A stretch of 64,000 nucleotides of DNA. It comes from Smittia aterrima. Taxonomy: Eukaryota > Arthropoda > Insecta > Diptera > Chironomidae. The stretch is from positions 23,157,537-23,221,536 of the forward strand of contig CP093829.1 of the NCBI GenBank assembly GCA_033063855.1, given 5' to 3'. Made by a program: the position numbers and the translations under genes. Shown in pieces: positions 51,645 through 63,531 of the stretch (positions are counted from its first letter, which is position 1; each line of letters starts with the position of its first letter). The notes beneath the pieces are model-generated. The model did no database searches. It had not been told where the DNA came from and saw nothing but the letters and a program-made list of their open reading frames with translations.

Positions 51645-52606
51645 TTATCGTTTTATTGTCAACCAATTAAACTTCTTTAGTTTTGGCAATTGAGAGATCG
51701 AGTTCATGAGATCACTTTGTAAAAAAACGTCGATCGTCAATGTTAACAAAGTCTTCGACTGAGATTGTAGAAAAGGAAGAATTTCATCTCGTTCCACCAC
51801 AGCATCCGAGTGAGATTTGATGTGAAGCACTTCAAGGTTTAAATTGAGATTTGATAATTTGCAAAAAGTTTCTTTGCTCCAATTCTCTTCGATAATCTTG
51901 AGAACTTTCAATCGTTCAAAGTTTTCTTGAAAATTATTTAGAAATTCAATTATTTGATTCTCAATTATTAAAGACTCGATTCTGCTTGAATGTTGGAAAA
52001 GAGGAATCACCTTTCCAAAGCTGCTCACATTCGCGATTTTTAATTCTTTGAGCTTTGGAAAAATGATGTCACTCGGTTCAAAGGTTTCGAGCGGTTGCAC
52101 AAACGAAATATTTCGTAAGTCAACACTTTCTGCACTTTCAGAAATTAATTTCAATAGAAATTCAAACTGAGCTTCGTCTTGAAACTTTTCCGACCAAATT
52201 TTAACAGTTTTCCATTTTCCTTGTCGCGATTTCAGCAGAATCAAAATTTTGTCGACTAAATATCCAGGTCTCTGAGCGTAGAACGTGAAGTTGACGTATC
52301 GTCTTGGGCTCTTTACTAATAAACTCAAATCGTAAAAGAGATCCCTCTCAACTGAATTTAAGAAATATTTCCTTCCGATGATCGTCAAATTTATTTTGTT
52401 CATGCAAGTCGATGATGATCCGATGTGATCCTCCCACGACGATGACACGAGCGTTGACGTTAATATTTCTTTGGCTGTTGATAAAAGTAATTTACAAAAG
52501 TTGATCAGAAAACAAGTTTAATAATTTTACTTTTCAGATGTTGAAATATCAAATCAACGACGCCCGATGGCCAAAACAAAGTTGGATCGAAACTAAAGAT
52601 CGTCAT
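51645..52606 (-). CDS. F-box / leucine-rich protein (paralogue B)
   Basis: Two exons, 52,606-52,531 and 52,474-51,645, 56-bp intron at the same place and phase as paralogue A; 301 residues. F-box: LFWPSGVVDLIFQHLK then KEILTSTLVSSSWEDHIG, then CMNKI. Probable SCF substrate adaptor, substrate unknown. Two blocks are almost identical to paralogue A (the end of the F-box through GRKYFL, and the segment GKWK to DIIFPKLK), whereas the sequence between and after them has diverged strongly. The C-terminus stops about 50 residues earlier than in A, right after a shared LPKLK motif, so either B is truncated or A extended. Confidence 0.82.
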
Positions 52607-53240
52607 GATGTACTTTCACTCGCAACTCAGAAACGAGACTGAGAAGTGAAATGAATTCTTATCATTTCCAGCTTTGTTATGTTGATTTTTGGAAGTAGTT
52701 TAACTGATAACCTCCCACTCGATGATTCGACGCTGTGTTGACTCAGCGACGTTAAAAGCAGTCATTCAAGTTCTGTTTACTTTCTAATCTAAGCTGATAA
52801 GTCATTGCGTCTGCATTCGAATGCAAATCGTAAGTCAACGGACTTTCGTCTTTAATTTGACTTCTCGACACTAAAAAGTTCTTGAGAACTTTAAAATTAT
52901 TTGTTTTTCAGAAATTAAAACAAAAGACTTCATTTGCAAGAACAATCAACAAAAGGTTGCATGCGTCAATTATTTTTTATTGTTGTGCAATAATTTATTT
53001 CGTTTATTTGTCAATTCAAAACGTGCCGCGGGGAATAACAAAAATTTCTGGAAATGATTAAAGTATCTGAGAGCAATTTATCGATCGATTCATTTATCGC
53101 AAAATGTTTCGCTATCTTTATCGAATTAATTTGTTAATTTTCCAATGTTTGGGTTGTTGGGGAAATTTTCTGATAACGAAATTGGATCAGGGAAAATTTT
53201 CCTGATTAATCGTTCGCAGTTTAGTTTTCCACATTAACCG
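52607..53240. other. Intergenic spacer with divergent promoters
   Basis: AT-rich spacer between the start codons of F-box paralogue B (minus) and the bHLH gene (plus). It must hold both promoters. No further gene seen. Confidence 0.55.
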
Positions 53241-53592
53241 ATGAAGGCGATTGTTAATAAAAGATTTTTCAAAGCTCAACGCGAGAGAAGGCGAATGCAC
53301 TCGCTGAACAAAGCTCTTGACGTTTTAAGGAAGAAACTTCAACATTCGCTGTCAAGTGATCTGAGACTTCCGAAGATTGAAGCTCTTAAACTTGGTGAGA
53401 AATATTTACTTTGCTCTCTATTCGATTTGTTACATTTCTTTTGTTTATCCAGCGAAGAACTACATTCGAGTTCTGGAGCTTTTGACGCAAGGAAACGAAC
53501 TTACCAATGAAGAATTTGTTGAGATCTTATGCAACTCCATGAGACAAAGCACAGCTTGTATTTTACGAAAACTTTATTTTGACGATTATTGA
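53241..53592 (+). CDS. Small bHLH transcription factor, NeuroD/Neurogenin-like
   Basis: Two exons, 53,241-53,394 and 53,453-53,592, 58-bp intron inside helix 2; 97 residues. An in-frame stop just upstream (53,235) with no splice acceptor between fixes the start. Basic region KAQRERRRM (11-19) keeps the DNA-contacting Glu-Arg pair; helix 1 HSLNKALDVLRKKL; loop; helix 2 LPKIEALKLAKNYIRVLELL. The AKNYI sequence and a following FVEILCNSMRQST segment resemble the NeuroD family, where LAKNYI is followed by a conserved FVxxLCxxxxQxT stretch. Such factors drive neuronal determination or differentiation as heterodimers with Daughterless/E proteins. Unusually, it has almost nothing outside the bHLH and this short tail, about a third or less of a typical family length. 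Assignment to bHLH is firm; to NeuroD it is tentative. Confidence 0.8.
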
Positions 53593-53849
53593 AATTAATT
53601 AGCAAAAAAAAAATTTCAGAAATATCAGAAAATTAATTTCAAGTGCCACCTTAGGTCGATTGTCTAGACCTGACATATTGTTTTTATGAATGCCAATCAC
53701 TACTGTAATTTAATAAATCAGACAAGTTAATTATTTTTTTGCACGTTTTCTTTATTCAAACTTCACTTAATAAAATAAAAATTTCAAACTCAATAACAAA
53801 TGCCAATAAAAAGTTCAACGAACTCAACACGATTTTATTATGACTTCAC

Positions 53850-55130
53850 TCAACCTTGACGAAGAATCAAATCTTCGAAATGATTTTTAGCGCCTTTTGC
53901 AGTGAGCGATTTAATTAAATCGTCATTAATTTCCCACGATTTGAATTCTCGCAGCTTTGGGAAGCAATTGTCACTTGGAAGCCAGGAAACGTTGAAGTTC
54001 TCGATAAACAGCTCTTCAAGGTGAGAGCAACGATTTGACAACGAAATTAAGTCTTCCATGTGCATGAACTTTGACTTGTAAACCTTGAGACTCGGAAGGT
54101 TTGAGAAGACTGTCTCGAAAAAGTTTGTCGACTCTCGTTGAGAAATATTTCTGATGTGAAACCGTTGAACACTCTCATTCATCGTGAGATTGATTCTATT
54201 CCAGTCCATGTTCTCTTCTCTTTCTTTCACATTACATGAAAAATCTTTCAGTTGCGGCATGCGAAAAGAAATCTCAAAAATTTCACTTCCACACCAGAAA
54301 TTGATGTCGACGACCTCTAATGACCTGCTTTGCATTATTAAAAGATTTCGCAAACAATCGTGGTCTCGTTCGGTGTTGATATCTTTGAATGAATCGATTA
54401 CAAGCTTCTTTAGATTGAAGCGAATGTTCGTTTTGATGTCTTCGGGGAAGAAGGTTTGATATGCCGGCGAGATTATCACAAGAGTCTCTAACTTATTGTT
54501 CTTGCATAAGATTTTTGGGAAACTTTTTCCACTCGAGCAGCTGACACTTTCACTGATCACTAGCTCAAGCAAATTCGAGCAATTCTCGAGATTCTTTACT
54601 GAAGCTCCGTTACATGAGAAACATTTTAGTCTTGTGAGTCTTGGAAATTCCCATTTGTGTCTATCGTTTGATAATTGCTCGCAACTTATTCTCGCGAGTT
54701 CCAGGAATTCAACGGTTTGCTCGAAGAACTCGAAGAACTTTCCGTCAATGAAATTTCCATTTAAAAGTTGAACACTTTTCCACTTCCTCTCGTTCGGTTC
54801 TAATATTTGAAGAACTCGGTCTCTGTTCTGGTGTGAAAAGTCAGCGTAAATATTCCGATAATGTCGTTTGCCATTAACTTGAATTAGCGAATTGATTTGA
54901 CGTGCATTCGTCTTATCAAGGTTGACACGCTCAGTGTCTTGTGAGAAATCTTGTATTCTGATCGTCAATTTGTTCATGCACTTCGATGATGCACCGATCG
55001 CTTCATACCAAAGTGAGTTCACTTCCGAAGATGTTAGAAGATTCCTCCATTGAAGATGTTGGAAAATTAAATCGTACAAGTCGGAATGCAAAACCTCAAG
55101 TGGATCACGCGTTGCTCCACGATTCATCAT
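53850..55130 (-). CDS. F-box / leucine-rich protein (third copy, divergent)
   Basis: Single exon, 426 residues, ATG at 55,130. F-box about 12-50: VLHSDLYDLIFQHLQWRNLLTSS then NSLWYEAIG, followed by SSKCMNKLTI, the same CMNK signature as the other F-box genes in this window. The remainder has about a dozen irregular leucine-rich segments (for example FPRLTRLKCFSC, LVISESV, LPSLKVYKSKF, FPKLREFKSW). Likely an SCF substrate adaptor; target unknown. It lacks the intron found in paralogues A and B and is far from them in sequence, so it is an older member of the family or has lost the intron. Confidence 0.8.
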   Translation of the reverse strand: MMNRGATRDPLEVLHSDLYDLIFQHLQWRNLLTSSEVNSLWYEAIGASSKCMNKLTIRIQDFSQDTERVNLDKTNARQINSLIQVNGKRHYRNIYADFSHQNRDRVLQILEPNERKWKSVQLLNGNFIDGKFFEFFEQTVEFLELARISCEQLSNDRHKWEFPRLTRLKCFSCNGASVKNLENCSNLLELVISESVSCSSGKSFPKILCKNNKLETLVIISPAYQTFFPEDIKTNIRFNLKKLVIDSFKDINTERDHDCLRNLLIMQSRSLEVVDINFWCGSEIFEISFRMPQLKDFSCNVKEREENMDWNRINLTMNESVQRFHIRNISQRESTNFFETVFSNLPSLKVYKSKFMHMEDLISLSNRCSHLEELFIENFNVSWLPSDNCFPKLREFKSWEINDDLIKSLTAKGAKNHFEDLILRQG

Positions 55131-55533
55131 TTAAACCGAATTCTTTAAACAAAATTCAACGCGATGCTCTCAGGTGAACGTTTCGATTGAGACTGGCGCA
55201 AAATATTTCTTTTTCTTCAAAGTTTATTTTTATTTTTTAGAAACAGAAAATTTTATTTTATTCTTGTGGTTAACAGGTTTAGACCATTAATAATTAACAA
55301 CTTAACACTTTAGACTTGGTTTGGCGTGTTAATTAAGCTTAATTATCATTTTTTAAAAAATTGAATATTTCAACGGTTTTTATTCAAATTCCAGGGACTA
55401 CCAAAGATTTTGGGATCAAGAGAGATTAAAAACAATAACAAAAGTCATTTTCAACAAAAAAAAAATAAAAAGTTGATAAGAAAAGTCTTGAAGCAAATAG
55501 TGAGAATTAAATTATTCTAAGAGTGTTACAGCA
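55131..55533. other. Intergenic spacer with divergent promoters
   Basis: Spacer between the third F-box gene (minus) and MROH1 (plus), AT-rich with several A/T homopolymers. It should contain both promoters; no gene seen. Confidence 0.55.
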
Positions 55534-58500
55534 ATGAACGAGAGCGTTACATTTGTCAAAGTTCCTAATCAAAATCTAGAGAGTAAGTGTGAGACTTCTT
55601 TTTCTTCGCTCAAATACATTCTTATCATCTGACTCACAAATTGACTCACTCGATGTTAGTCGCGCACTTGAAATTAAACACAACGCATCAAAGGCTTCAG
55701 AAGCCATGTTTAACCAATTCGGAAACCCGTTTAACAAACCTTTTAATAATCAAACTCCACATTACTTAGATGCAGTCGCTCAGCTGTTGGAATCTCTTGC
55801 GGACAAAGATGACCAAGTGAAAGCATTAGCGGAAGCTTCGTTAATAAAAATTGGTGATAAAAAACCCGATGAGATCATTCTGTATGTGTGTGATTATAAA
55901 AAAAAGAATCCTAAGCTTGCTGATTCGGTAATCGCTGTTGTTCTAAGGTGAAATTCGCAACAATGAAATTAAAAAATGAAAATGCTAATTGATCTGATTT
56001 TTCAGGGTCATCGAACACATCACGACAACAAGTATTCGACTGCTCGAGAATGAAACAATTCTCCAGTGCATTAAATACACAATTTCGGAACTTATCAAGC
56101 ATAACGAACCAACTCAGTCGATACAGAAACCATGCAAAGAGATTCTTGTATCGATTGGAGGTCTTCATTGCAAGCTAGTTATGGATGAGTTGTCTGCTTT
56201 GCTTCAACCTCATCAAGTGACACATTTTATGGTTCTTGAAACGTTGGGTCAACTCGCGAGATCATCAGATTTGGATGAGTCAGTGTCGTACATCAAAGAG
56301 ATTCTTTCTACGACTATCCCAATGATGTCGCTTATTAAACAAGATTATCAGAAGCAATCGTACGCCAATGCAATTCTACAATTCTGCGATGCTATCACGG
56401 AGTATCAATCTAATGTTCAGAGAGGCTCGTCAACAAGCTCCAATCTCTCCAATGAACCTGATCTCATTGAAACAATATCAACAAGTGAGACAGCGAGTTT
56501 GAGTGACATTGAAATCGTTGAAGATGAACCTAAGCCAGCTGCGGCTCGCGAGAAAATTCCTAAGAGTCAACTTGACATCTCAGTTGAAGTTGGAATCATT
56601 TACGACATTTTAATGCAGCAATGGCTCAACACTCGTGATTCGAAGCTTTGCGCAGAGTTCTTAAATGTTCTCTCTTACATGTACCCACTGCTTGCGATGT
56701 CGAAGATCCTCGATACCACCAACAAGATCATTCACACTCTTCTCATGATGTACAAGCGTTCAGTCGACAGAGCTTCAATCAGCATTTTCCTGTCGAGCGT
56801 CATTCAAACAACTCAACGAATCGACTCGAAATTACTCGATTCCCAAGCCGATGCAATAATTGTTACTTTGTTTGATTTGATTTGCACAAATCCTGATTTC
56901 GAGAAGCCGGTCGCTGTTCGAAGCCACAACGAAGTTCTACGATGCTACGATTTGCTTGCTAAAAACTACGGCGAAAGGGTCATGGAGATTATCAGTACTC
57001 GTTTCAAGTCCAATGATGATCGAGAGAAGGTCAAAGCTCTCATGCTTCTCACTCACTTAACGAACACCAAAGAAAAGGTCGTGAAGCTGAGATTGAAGGA
57101 ATTTATCAACATTCTGCATCAGATGGTTCTAACCGAGCGACAGTTTAAAATAAAAACGATTCTTCTTCGTACAGTCGTCGCATTTGCTCAGAAAGGTTTC
57201 ATTCAACACAGCATATTCATCAAATTTCTCGTTCATCATTGCTGTCACTTAGTGAAGGTTCAACCGGATCAAGGAACTCAAGAAGAAGCTAGCGAGTTTG
57301 TGAGATCATGCAACAACATGTTGATCATTTTATCGAGAACGACGGATGGAGACATTGACAACTTATTGAAGTCGGAGTTGCTTCAGATGTTTATGCTCTA
57401 CGAGTACACAGATGCTTGCACAACATTCGCGAAATGTCTCTCTAAGCTTTTCCAAAAGAATCCTGAAATGAATACAACCAAAGTGGAAGACGAAGGCGTT
57501 GATGCTGCTTCAGATGAAACTGTAGAAATTCTCAGTGAATCTCAGCAAAACTCAAATTTGCCCTCGGCGGAATCAATTTTTGTTCGCTCTCTTGTGTTGC
57601 TGGCGAATTTTGAAGACAAGGAAAGAGTTAAAGAAGTTCTGAACTTCCTCATTCACTTCTGTCCTAATCTCTCTGGAAAACACTTACAGCCGCTTTGGAA
57701 TGTGAAGATTGCGGAGCTTATCGAGACTGTGAATATTAACGACGATGACAAGTTCTTCAAAGATCTAAATATCTTTGTGATGTCCACTATCAAAGATATT
57801 GACGATGTAAAGTTTTCGGAATCTTTGGTCAACAAGATGAGCGATCAGTTCAATCTCTATCAACCTCCAGCGCCATCACCTACTCAAGTCAATCCAAATC
57901 AGTTAAACACCGAACTCGTAGTACCGAATCTAAGATGTGAACGAGGAATGTTAATGAAACTCTTTGGACTTTGCTTGTGCAATGTGAGTGATCCACCATC
58001 TGTCGACACGAAGTTGGATCTAATCATTAACCAAGTGAAATCGGAGAAGCTTGAGAAGGTCGTGACTTATCGTGAACTTGATGAGAAGTTCATGGATGCA
58101 GCTAAAGCGCTTGGTTTTGTTTCACGCGTTCATTACAATCTTCTAATGAAGAAATTCGAGACAATCATCAACGACGACTCGATTAAGAAGAGTGGATCGT
58201 TTTTCTCTAGTCTGCAGTTCAGCAAAGATACTCAAAAGGAGTCAGATCGATACAGATTGAAGATTCTCGTTATCTTTGGCTTCTATCACATGATTCAGAA
58301 CACACCGAAGGCAAACATATTAAAGAACCAAGATGGACTCAACGATAAAGTCATTGAATATCTCAATCGACAGCTGATGGATATGCGTGAGTGTCAGATC
58401 AAGAAAATTATTCTCACAACGTTGCTGATGATAACGGAGACACACATGGAACAAGAAGATGAGACAACTGAATTTAAATACACAAACGATCTTCTTCATC

Positions 58501-61210
58501 TCGTTTTGAAGATTCCGATTGAGAATGTGATGGGAAGTGGATCGAATGCAAACTCAGGCAACTTCGGGTTCTACGATTACCTTCCACTTTACCCAACGAT
58601 ACTTAAGCTCGCGACAAATCTGATTAAAATGTCTCCAAACGAAGATGGAAATCTTGATGGAACTAACTTACTCAACATCACATCGCATCACTTTTTCACA
58701 GCGGCATTGAACTTGGATGCCAAGGACGAGACACAACAAAGTTATCTAGCTCCACACATCAACAGCAGCATCCCAGAGTTGAATTGCTTCATCAAAGTTC
58801 TTCTCGAAAGAAATCCATCGCCTGCGGGACTCGACGATGTTGTTTCGATTCTCGAGAAGTGGATGAAAGAGAAAAACTCGCAAGTTAGAATTTGTGCGGC
58901 GCTGATTATGGAAGCGACACTTATCTCTTACATTAGAACGATGAAAATTGGATGCGAAGCGCCATCGAAATTCCATCAAACTGGAGCGATGCTCGGCAAA
59001 GTTATTCCTCGATGCATTGATTCGAATGGTCGAGTTCGAGAGATTTCCGTGAACATTCTGAAGAAAATCTTGGAGCTTGCTTGCATCTACGAGACTCTAA
59101 CTATTCCTGATGACAGCATGCAGTGGATGTTAGATCTGCAGAAGATTCGTGATGAGATCACAGTCGATGATAACGATGAGATCATCACAATGGCAAAGGA
59201 AATTGCTGGAATCATCGCTCTTCGTCTCACCAACCAACAATACATAACGTTCTCGAAAACTTTACTTTACAACATGAATGATCCGGATTCTAACGCTTCT
59301 GCTGGCGCTGCTCTCGTTCTAAACTATTTTATTCAGCTGAAAGGCTCTGAAATGTTCCACGCAATTCCCGATCTAGTCAAGGATTCTTTCCACGCTTTGA
59401 AGACCTGCGACAACACAAATACTAGAACGAATTTATATTTGTCTCTCGTGTCACTCACGAAACATCATCCAAAGTTAGTCTGTGCGGAAATGCTTCTTCA
59501 ACCGTTGCCCTTCGATGAAAACGTCAGTGAATATTGGCATTCGTTGACTGCCGAGTCAGATTTGACTGGAACAATTGTAGAGAACTTCCTTGAGATAATT
59601 TTTGAGGTTGCGCCTTACGATCAAACTGAGAACGAAAAAACTCAGAAGACTCTTGCTCATCAACCTTTTGCTGTTCTCTGCGCTTTGAAGGAAATTATTT
59701 CAAGCAAAGATGGATCATCAAATGGCGAATTCAAGAAAAGGTTTGCAGCTCTTTTCGGAATGTTCTTAACAACTCTTGCAACTTACACAAACACAATTCC
59801 TCTGATGACACCGCCAGTTCAAGTTGACGTGGAGAAGATTAAAGTTCCATCATCGGCAAGCAAGAATAGCAAAGGAACTCGCTTCAGTTTCCACTCAAAT
59901 CGTGACGCTGTCAAAGTGAATCCAACAAATGTCGTTCTCGATGCTTTTGTTAAATTGACTGAAGTTCTTGGAATGGAGCAGATCAAGAATGCTCTGCAGA
60001 TGTCTCCTCAACTTTCTTCGAGTACCGATTTGAAGAACTTCTCTGAGTTTTTACCAACATTAGCTGTCGCAACTGGAAATTCCTTGAGCATGAACTCTTC
60101 ATCGATGAAGGAAATCGTTCAATCTCTAAGCAAGTACATGTCGTCACCGTGTGATCCTCATCGAATCGCTGCGATTGGATTTTACTCACAAGTCGTGCCG
60201 TTGAAACCTTGCGGGGAAATCTCATCAGTGATCATGTTACATTTGACAGCAGCTCTTTCCGACCCCAATCCACTCGTTCGCGGTTTCTGTATTCGTGGAT
60301 TAGCTTTCGTCGGAGCTTTGACTCAACATGACATTGAGAAGTATTCTGAACTTGCGCTGGCCGCGTTATTAAAAGGAATCGATGACTATAACACTGACTG
60401 CTTCATTAACATTCCATTGGAATCACTTCGAGGACTGAGTCGAGTTATCGAACCGATAAAGAAAGAAAAACTCGATCTTTTTGAAGTTTCGTTGACAATT
60501 CGGATCAGACCTTTCTTTGAGAATCAATCGATTGAGATTCGGGAAGCTGCGATTCTTCTCTTTGGTGATTTGTGTGAACAAACGCGACTTAAGAATCCAT
60601 CGAAGGAAATTTCCGAAGCACTTCAGGAACAACTTTTGACAAATCTTTTTCCTTTCCTTCTTCATCTTGGAGAGAATGAATCGATCATCAGTCGAGTGAG
60701 TTTCATAAATGATTGAAAATAAATATTTTTGCTAATAAAATTTATTTTCTAGGCTTGTCGATTGACATTGCGTCATGTTGGTGAACTTCTCGATGCCAAA
60801 GAATTAAATTATAGGATTCAATGTGAATTGGAAGAGTTTCATCAGATGAACTATGAAATTTTCATTCACAACTTTACGAAGCTTGCGGTGAGTTGATTGA
60901 CAATTTTCTCTTCTCAATGATTCTAATAAAATCTTCTCTTTAGTGTCTGGAGATGCCTGATAAGGTCTCCAGCTTAATCGAGTCTTGCTTGCCTTATCTG
61001 CGAAGTCATTGGAACGAAATTCGAGCTCACACTTGTACAATCCTCGGTCTCCTTCATCATTACGGAGGAAAGCATATCGAAGACCAAAGATATCGATTGG
61101 AGTTGGAAACTACAAGCAGCGAGAAGATCTCGAAATGCCTAAAGGACGAACAAATCTCTGTTCGAGCGAAAGCAGCAGAATCACTTGGATTTCTCTTCAG
61201 TGAGACATGA
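55534..61210 (+). CDS. MROH1: MROH1, maestro HEAT-like repeat protein
   Basis: Exons: a short first exon from ATG 55,534 (end uncertain, 55,582 or 55,586), then about 55,660-55,947, 56,006-60,695, 60,753-60,887 and 60,944-61,210. From the first in-frame ATG of exon 2 (55,706) the protein has 1,777 residues; human MROH1 has about 1,640. It is an all-helical HEAT-repeat scaffold with no catalytic motif. Recognised blocks: an opening repeat with DAVAQLLESLADKD, IYDILMQQWLNTRDSKL (human: VLFHQWLQSREAKL), EVLRCYDLLA, and near the C-terminus SLTIRIRPFFENQSIEIREAA (human: VAIRIRPFF), then SVRAKAAESLG. A consensus donor GTAAGT follows position 55,582 but gives the wrong phase with the only good acceptor; a weaker GTGTGA donor 4 bp later fits, so exon 1 is provisional and 55,706 may be the start. 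Confidence 0.88.
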
Positions 61211-61640
61211 ATCCAAAATATTTTTATTCCGTGATATTAAATTTGTGCTTATTCAAACAATAAACGAAAATATATTTGTTGCTTACTCGTGAGTCAGTTA
61301 GTTAATCGTTTTTTAGAAAATTCTTGCGACACAATCAAGTTCTGAGTTTATTTTTGAGACTTATGGAATTATTTTCGATAAAAATTTGGACGACGATTTC
61401 ATTTGTGATCTGCCGCATTTTGGACGGAAATTTTTCTTCTTATTCATTTAAGTTCTTATTAAAGTTCTTAAGAAAATAAGCGAAAATTGTATTTCTTTTT
61501 AATCGAGAGAGTAAATAATATTTACTAAATATCAACGCTTTAAAGTGAGAACAAAAATTTAAGTTTTTTTCTTTCAGATTCTTAACATTCCAAGAAAACT
61601 CATGCCTGGTGAAAAAATATTTTAATTTATTTTAGATGCT
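61211..61640. repeat. Direct repeat, left copy (3' flank of fourth F-box gene)
   Basis: From about 61,304 to beyond 61,640 this spacer is closely repeated at about 63,532-64,000, with shared runs such as the segment around CTTGCGACACAATCAAG and around GATCTGCCGCATTTTGG. The left copy runs into the stop codon of the fourth F-box gene. Between MROH1's stop and 61,304 the sequence is unique, with an AATAAA for MROH1 near 61,258. Confidence 0.85.
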
Positions 61641-63131
61641 TTATTTATTTCTTCTCGTAAACTTGCAACGACCATCCGGTCCAATATCTTTGACTACATC
61701 GCTGTGGCATTCACAAATGCCAACACGACATCTGAATGGAAAACTTGATATCTTGTCGCTTATTTTCTTCAGCGACTCTCTCTCGATTCCAAGAAAATCG
61801 TGAATTCTTATTTCGTCAAACTTTCTTTTCATTTCAATTATGTCTTGAACCGTTTCTTGAGTAATTCTGATGACGCTGAGTCTTTTAACATTTGGCATGA
61901 TCTTCAATAAAAGTTTTATGCTTTGAGATTTGAAATAACCTTTCAATGTGAGTTCAGTAATCGTTGTAGATTTTTCGAATGGACCAATACCCAATTTATG
62001 ACATTGTGATCTAGTAAGGTAGCCAAAACAAAAATACTTTAGGTTCAAAATTTTGAGTTTTGGCAATTTAAGGATTAAATTAACGGAGTCTATAGTATCC
62101 ATCAAATCGAACGTCAACTCTTCAAGATGATCGCTTTGCATTTGAAGGAAGTTCAGAAAGTTTCGATAAGAAGGGTTATGAATAGAAACAAGCTCTTCAC
62201 CATCATACACCATTGCCAAACTTTTGAGCTTGGGTTGAAATTGTCGCCAAGATTCGTCTTCAAACATATCAATCAAGTTTCTTTCGTAAAGCGTCAAACT
62301 TTGAAGTTTGTCGAAACTTTTCAACAATAACATTGTCAATTCTTTGTCAGCAGTTTGCAGAGACTCGTCTCCATAAAATCTGTACTCAAAATTTTCGACA
62401 GCTGACGTTTTTGTCAAGAATTCTCTAACATATCCACTCTTGCGATCATTATGATTTAATTTTAATTGCTTGAGCTTTTTAAACGGTAAAGCTCTGAAAG
62501 TTGGTTCCTCAATTGTTTCATCATGTGTTACTTTGACGCTTTTAACAGAAAGACATTCAACTGTTGACTGGATGAAATAGAAAAACACCCACGCATCGTT
62601 TTTACTAGAAAAATTAACATTCTTGACTACAACATCTTTCCAGCGAGTCTTCTGTAGAAACATATTGATCGCTTCATTTCCCTTATAGATGCTCTCACTG
62701 ATACTGAGCTCATCTGATACTAATCGATAGACTTCAACGTTCTGATATTGTCTCGAGCTATTCGTCAACCAATCGTAATTTTCCTGCACTATCCCAATTT
62801 TATGTGTTTTTAGAACCATTCTTATTTTCGCCATAAGAGCTTTTGATGTAGCGATGAAGTTGTAATCAGTTGGACTGACTTCGGAAATCTTTATCAAATC
62901 GTTTGCATTAAAATGTTGAAAGATCAATTCCGAAATGTCGAGAAATCGTGAGAAATATTTCAAAGGATCCAAGTTAATCTCACTCAGCTCAGGTAATTTA
63001 ACAACTTTCTTCTGAGGTTCATCATTTAAAACAATTTCTGCTTTTGTTTCCTTGATTGACTTGCTCTCACCGATCGGATCCTCAGTGGAAATATTTTTCT
63101 TAGTTGCCATCGATGCTGAAATTTCTTCCAT
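61641..63131 (-). CDS. F-box-like / leucine-rich protein (fourth copy)
   Basis: Single exon, 496 residues, ATG at 63,131 (another at residue 8). A roughly 50-residue charged N-terminus precedes a degenerate F-box (about 58-100): YFSRFLDISELIFQHFNANDLIKISEVSPTDYNFI, then leucine-rich segments (LKQLKLNHN, LQSLTLYERN, LKSLAMVYD, LEELTFDL, LKILNLKYF, ITELTLKGY, VKRLSVIR). The C-terminus is cysteine-containing (CRVGICECH), unlike the other copies, and could bind metal. Probably an SCF adaptor, substrate unknown. Both flanks share a duplicated segment, and the window ends in what looks like the last codons of a next copy, so this gene is part of a tandem array. Confidence 0.75.
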   Translation of the reverse strand: MEEISASMATKKNISTEDPIGESKSIKETKAEIVLNDEPQKKVVKLPELSEINLDPLKYFSRFLDISELIFQHFNANDLIKISEVSPTDYNFIATSKALMAKIRMVLKTHKIGIVQENYDWLTNSSRQYQNVEVYRLVSDELSISESIYKGNEAINMFLQKTRWKDVVVKNVNFSSKNDAWVFFYFIQSTVECLSVKSVKVTHDETIEEPTFRALPFKKLKQLKLNHNDRKSGYVREFLTKTSAVENFEYRFYGDESLQTADKELTMLLLKSFDKLQSLTLYERNLIDMFEDESWRQFQPKLKSLAMVYDGEELVSIHNPSYRNFLNFLQMQSDHLEELTFDLMDTIDSVNLILKLPKLKILNLKYFCFGYLTRSQCHKLGIGPFEKSTTITELTLKGYFKSQSIKLLLKIMPNVKRLSVIRITQETVQDIIEMKRKFDEIRIHDFLGIERESLKKISDKISSFPFRCRVGICECHSDVVKDIGPDGRCKFTRRNK

Positions 63132-63531
63132 TTTTATTTTTACCTAAAAAACAAAAGAGAAATAAAATGAATGTAAAAATTCAGAGGATAATGCGAGCGA
63201 CTGTTACCTTCTCGAATGTTGAGGTTGAAATGATTTATTCAGAGACAATGTTATTTTATTTCTGTTTAGAAGTCTCCCGAATTTCGATTCGAAAATCATA
63301 GATAACAATATTCGCATTAAGTGTTCTCTCCGATGTCAAAGGAATCTAAAATGTAATTCGACATTTTCTTGTGATGAACTGCCAAAAACAAACTGAAGCG
63401 AAATTTAAGTTTTTCGCTTCACATCAAAAACTAATTTTGTTGATCGATTTATTCAGTTAGAGTAGAATTTTTATTCCGTCAATTTAAGCTTCAACATTTA
63501 ATAACTTTTGAACCAGATGGATTCACTTTTG
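63132..63531. other. Intergenic spacer upstream of the fourth F-box gene
   Basis: Unique AT-rich sequence holding the promoter and 5' leader of the fourth F-box gene. No gene recognised. Confidence 0.55.
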
